Below, piece by piece: positions 5,838 through 6,285 of a stretch of 6,285 nt of DNA. Under the pieces are notes generated by a model, which was given only the letters and a program-made list of their open reading frames with translations, made no database searches and was not told where the DNA came from. The position numbers and the translations under genes are program-made. How positions within the stretch are numbered: the first letter of the stretch is position 1; each line of letters begins with the position of its first letter. This DNA is from Bacteroidota bacterium (GTDB lineage: Bacteria > Bacteroidota > Bacteroidia > Bacteroidales > B39-G9), in the NCBI GenBank assembly GCA_030592465.1, contig JAUVJB010000180.1, positions 1-6,285 of the forward strand, given 5' to 3'.

Positions 5838-5876
5838 CCCCGTGAAATTCTGATTTATCAGGTTATTTCATCAGGG
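5838..5876. other. Nested imperfect hairpin in the hpt-adk spacer
   Basis: Three paired layers can be drawn: CCC (5838-5840) with GGG (5874-5876), TGAAAT (5843-5848) with ATTTCA (5865-5870), and CTGA (5850-5853) with TCAG (5858-5861) closing a TTTA loop. Small internal loops separate the layers. It would lie in the leader of adk if transcription comes from hpt. The function is unknown. Confidence 0.35.
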
Positions 5877-5987
5877 TCATTTGTTTCACGTCATTTGTTG
5901 TCATTTGCTTCGCTGTCATTTAATTGTTATTTGTTTTACGTCATTCAGTTGTTGACAATTAATGACTACTAATGACAATCAAATGAC
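5876..5987. repeat. Cluster of GTCATTTG words that switches strand
   Basis: GTCATTTG occurs exactly at 5876-5883, 5890-5897 and 5900-5907. Near-copies lie at 5915 (GTCATTTA), 5926 (GTTATTTG) and 5940 (GTCATTCA). The right part carries the reverse complement: AATGAC at 5961 and 5971, and CAAATGAC at 5980-5987. Within it, GTCATTTAATTGT (5915-5927) can pair with ACAATTAATGAC (5955-5966), apart from one extra T. Spacing is irregular (10-15 bp), which rules out a CRISPR or a simple tandem array. No gene is seen in it, and together with the neighbouring repeats it accounts for most of the gap between hpt and adk. Confidence 0.6.
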
Positions 5988-5993
5988 TATTAA

Positions 5994-6012
5994 TGTCCGC
6001 CAGCTGGCGGAT
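5994..6012. repeat. GC-rich palindromic repeat, copy B (downstream of hpt)
   Basis: This is the second identical copy of TGTCCGCCAGCTGGCGGAT (first at 5035-5053), in the same orientation although the core is symmetric. It ends 24 nt beyond the hpt stop codon. As RNA it would form a short strong stem, but no T-run follows on the minus strand. The two copies bracket adk. Confidence 0.75.
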
Positions 6013-6036
6013 AAAATTATAACCGAGTGAAGTATA

Positions 6037-6285
6037 TTACGAATCACAAAGTGTATAAATATGTTTTAAGTTTCTTCCATAACCATTATAATCTAAACCA
6101 TATCCAATAATAAAATCATCAGGTATTTCAAAACCTACATAATCAATTTTTATATCCTTTTGATAAGCACTTGGTTTAAAAAGTAGTGTGGCAATTTTAA
6201 TTTCGTCAGGCTCATATCCTTTTAATTGCATAATAATATTTTCAATTGTTATGCCTGTGTCAATAATATCTTCAAGAATAACAAC
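6037..6285 (-). CDS. hpt: Hypoxanthine phosphoribosyltransferase, C-terminal part (5' end outside the window)
   Basis: This purine-salvage enzyme joins hypoxanthine (often also guanine) to PRPP, giving IMP or GMP. The reading frame is open to the right edge. The first residues visible are VVILEDIIDTGIT, the PRPP-binding loop of the family, with the adjacent acidic pair E5-D6. Further on, PDDFIIGYGLDYNG and GRNLKHIY are the usual C-terminal signatures. An ATG at 6231 is internal, since the PRPP loop lies upstream of it in the same frame. About 82 residues are present; family members are about 175-180, so roughly the first half is missing. The gene points toward adk on the same strand. Confidence 0.93.
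   Translation of the reverse strand, partial: VVILEDIIDTGITIENIIMQLKGYEPDEIKIATLLFKPSAYQKDIKIDYVGFEIPDDFIIGYGLDYNGYGRNLKHIYTLCDS

Noticed and set aside
5769..5972. Plus-strand open frame of 67 codons in the hpt-adk spacer
   Set aside because: Its composition follows the GTCATTTG repeats and the AT-rich spacer; there is no ribosome site and no recognisable protein feature.
5876..5987. CRISPR-like array
   Set aside because: The words are only 8 bp, irregularly spaced at 10-15 bp and change strand. There are no spacer-length intervals and no cas gene.
6037..6231. Short 64-codon gene starting at the ATG at 6231
   Set aside because: The frame continues upstream through the PRPP-binding loop to the right edge, so this ATG is an internal methionine of hpt.

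Overview
The window is AT-rich and reads as a stretch of a Bacteroidota (Bacteroidetes) chromosome, probably from an uncultured or less-studied Bacteroidales-like lineage. The evidence is the style of the proteins (an M3 peptidase with a lipoprotein signal, a short-LID adenylate kinase, an ObgE with no C-terminal extension and a non-canonical G4 motif), A-rich leaders without a clear Shine-Dalgarno, and TAnnTTTG promoter boxes upstream of several start codons. No 16S or other marker is present, so the assignment below phylum level is a guess.

Layout from left to right. Positions 1-119 are a probable divergent promoter region, with a start codon possibly at the extreme left edge on the minus strand. 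kdsB (plus strand, 120-866) makes CMP-Kdo for LPS. It converges on a large M3-family metallopeptidase lipoprotein (minus, 1013-3127), with a hairpin plus U-tract between them. A 284-bp intergenic region follows. Then come a PAP2-family membrane phosphatase (minus, 3412-3975) and obgE (minus, 3968-4957), which overlap by 8 nt as a translationally coupled pair transcribed obgE then PAP2. After a 205-bp repeat-bearing spacer lies adk (minus, 5163-5738). A 298-bp gap full of repeats follows, and finally the 3' part of hpt (minus, 6037 to the right edge). hpt, adk, obgE and the PAP2 gene all point the same way. The functions are housekeeping: purine salvage and nucleotide balance (hpt, adk), ribosome assembly GTPase (obgE), lipid phosphate metabolism at the membrane (PAP2), peptide breakdown in the envelope (M3 peptidase) and LPS inner-core precursor synthesis (kdsB).

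I see no new multi-gene system, defence locus, phage, IS element, CRISPR array or RNA gene. The part worth a second look is between the genes. A roughly 64-bp repeat occurs as two direct copies bracketing the M3 peptidase gene, and its hairpin core returns as a perfect palindrome after adk. A GC-rich 19-bp palindromic unit occurs identically on both sides of adk. There is a field of GTCATTTG words that flips orientation halfway, and 7-bp-period sequence sits just upstream of both adk and kdsB. These look like dispersed REP/MITE-like and simple-sequence families of the host genome. That reading is inference, because only this window is visible.
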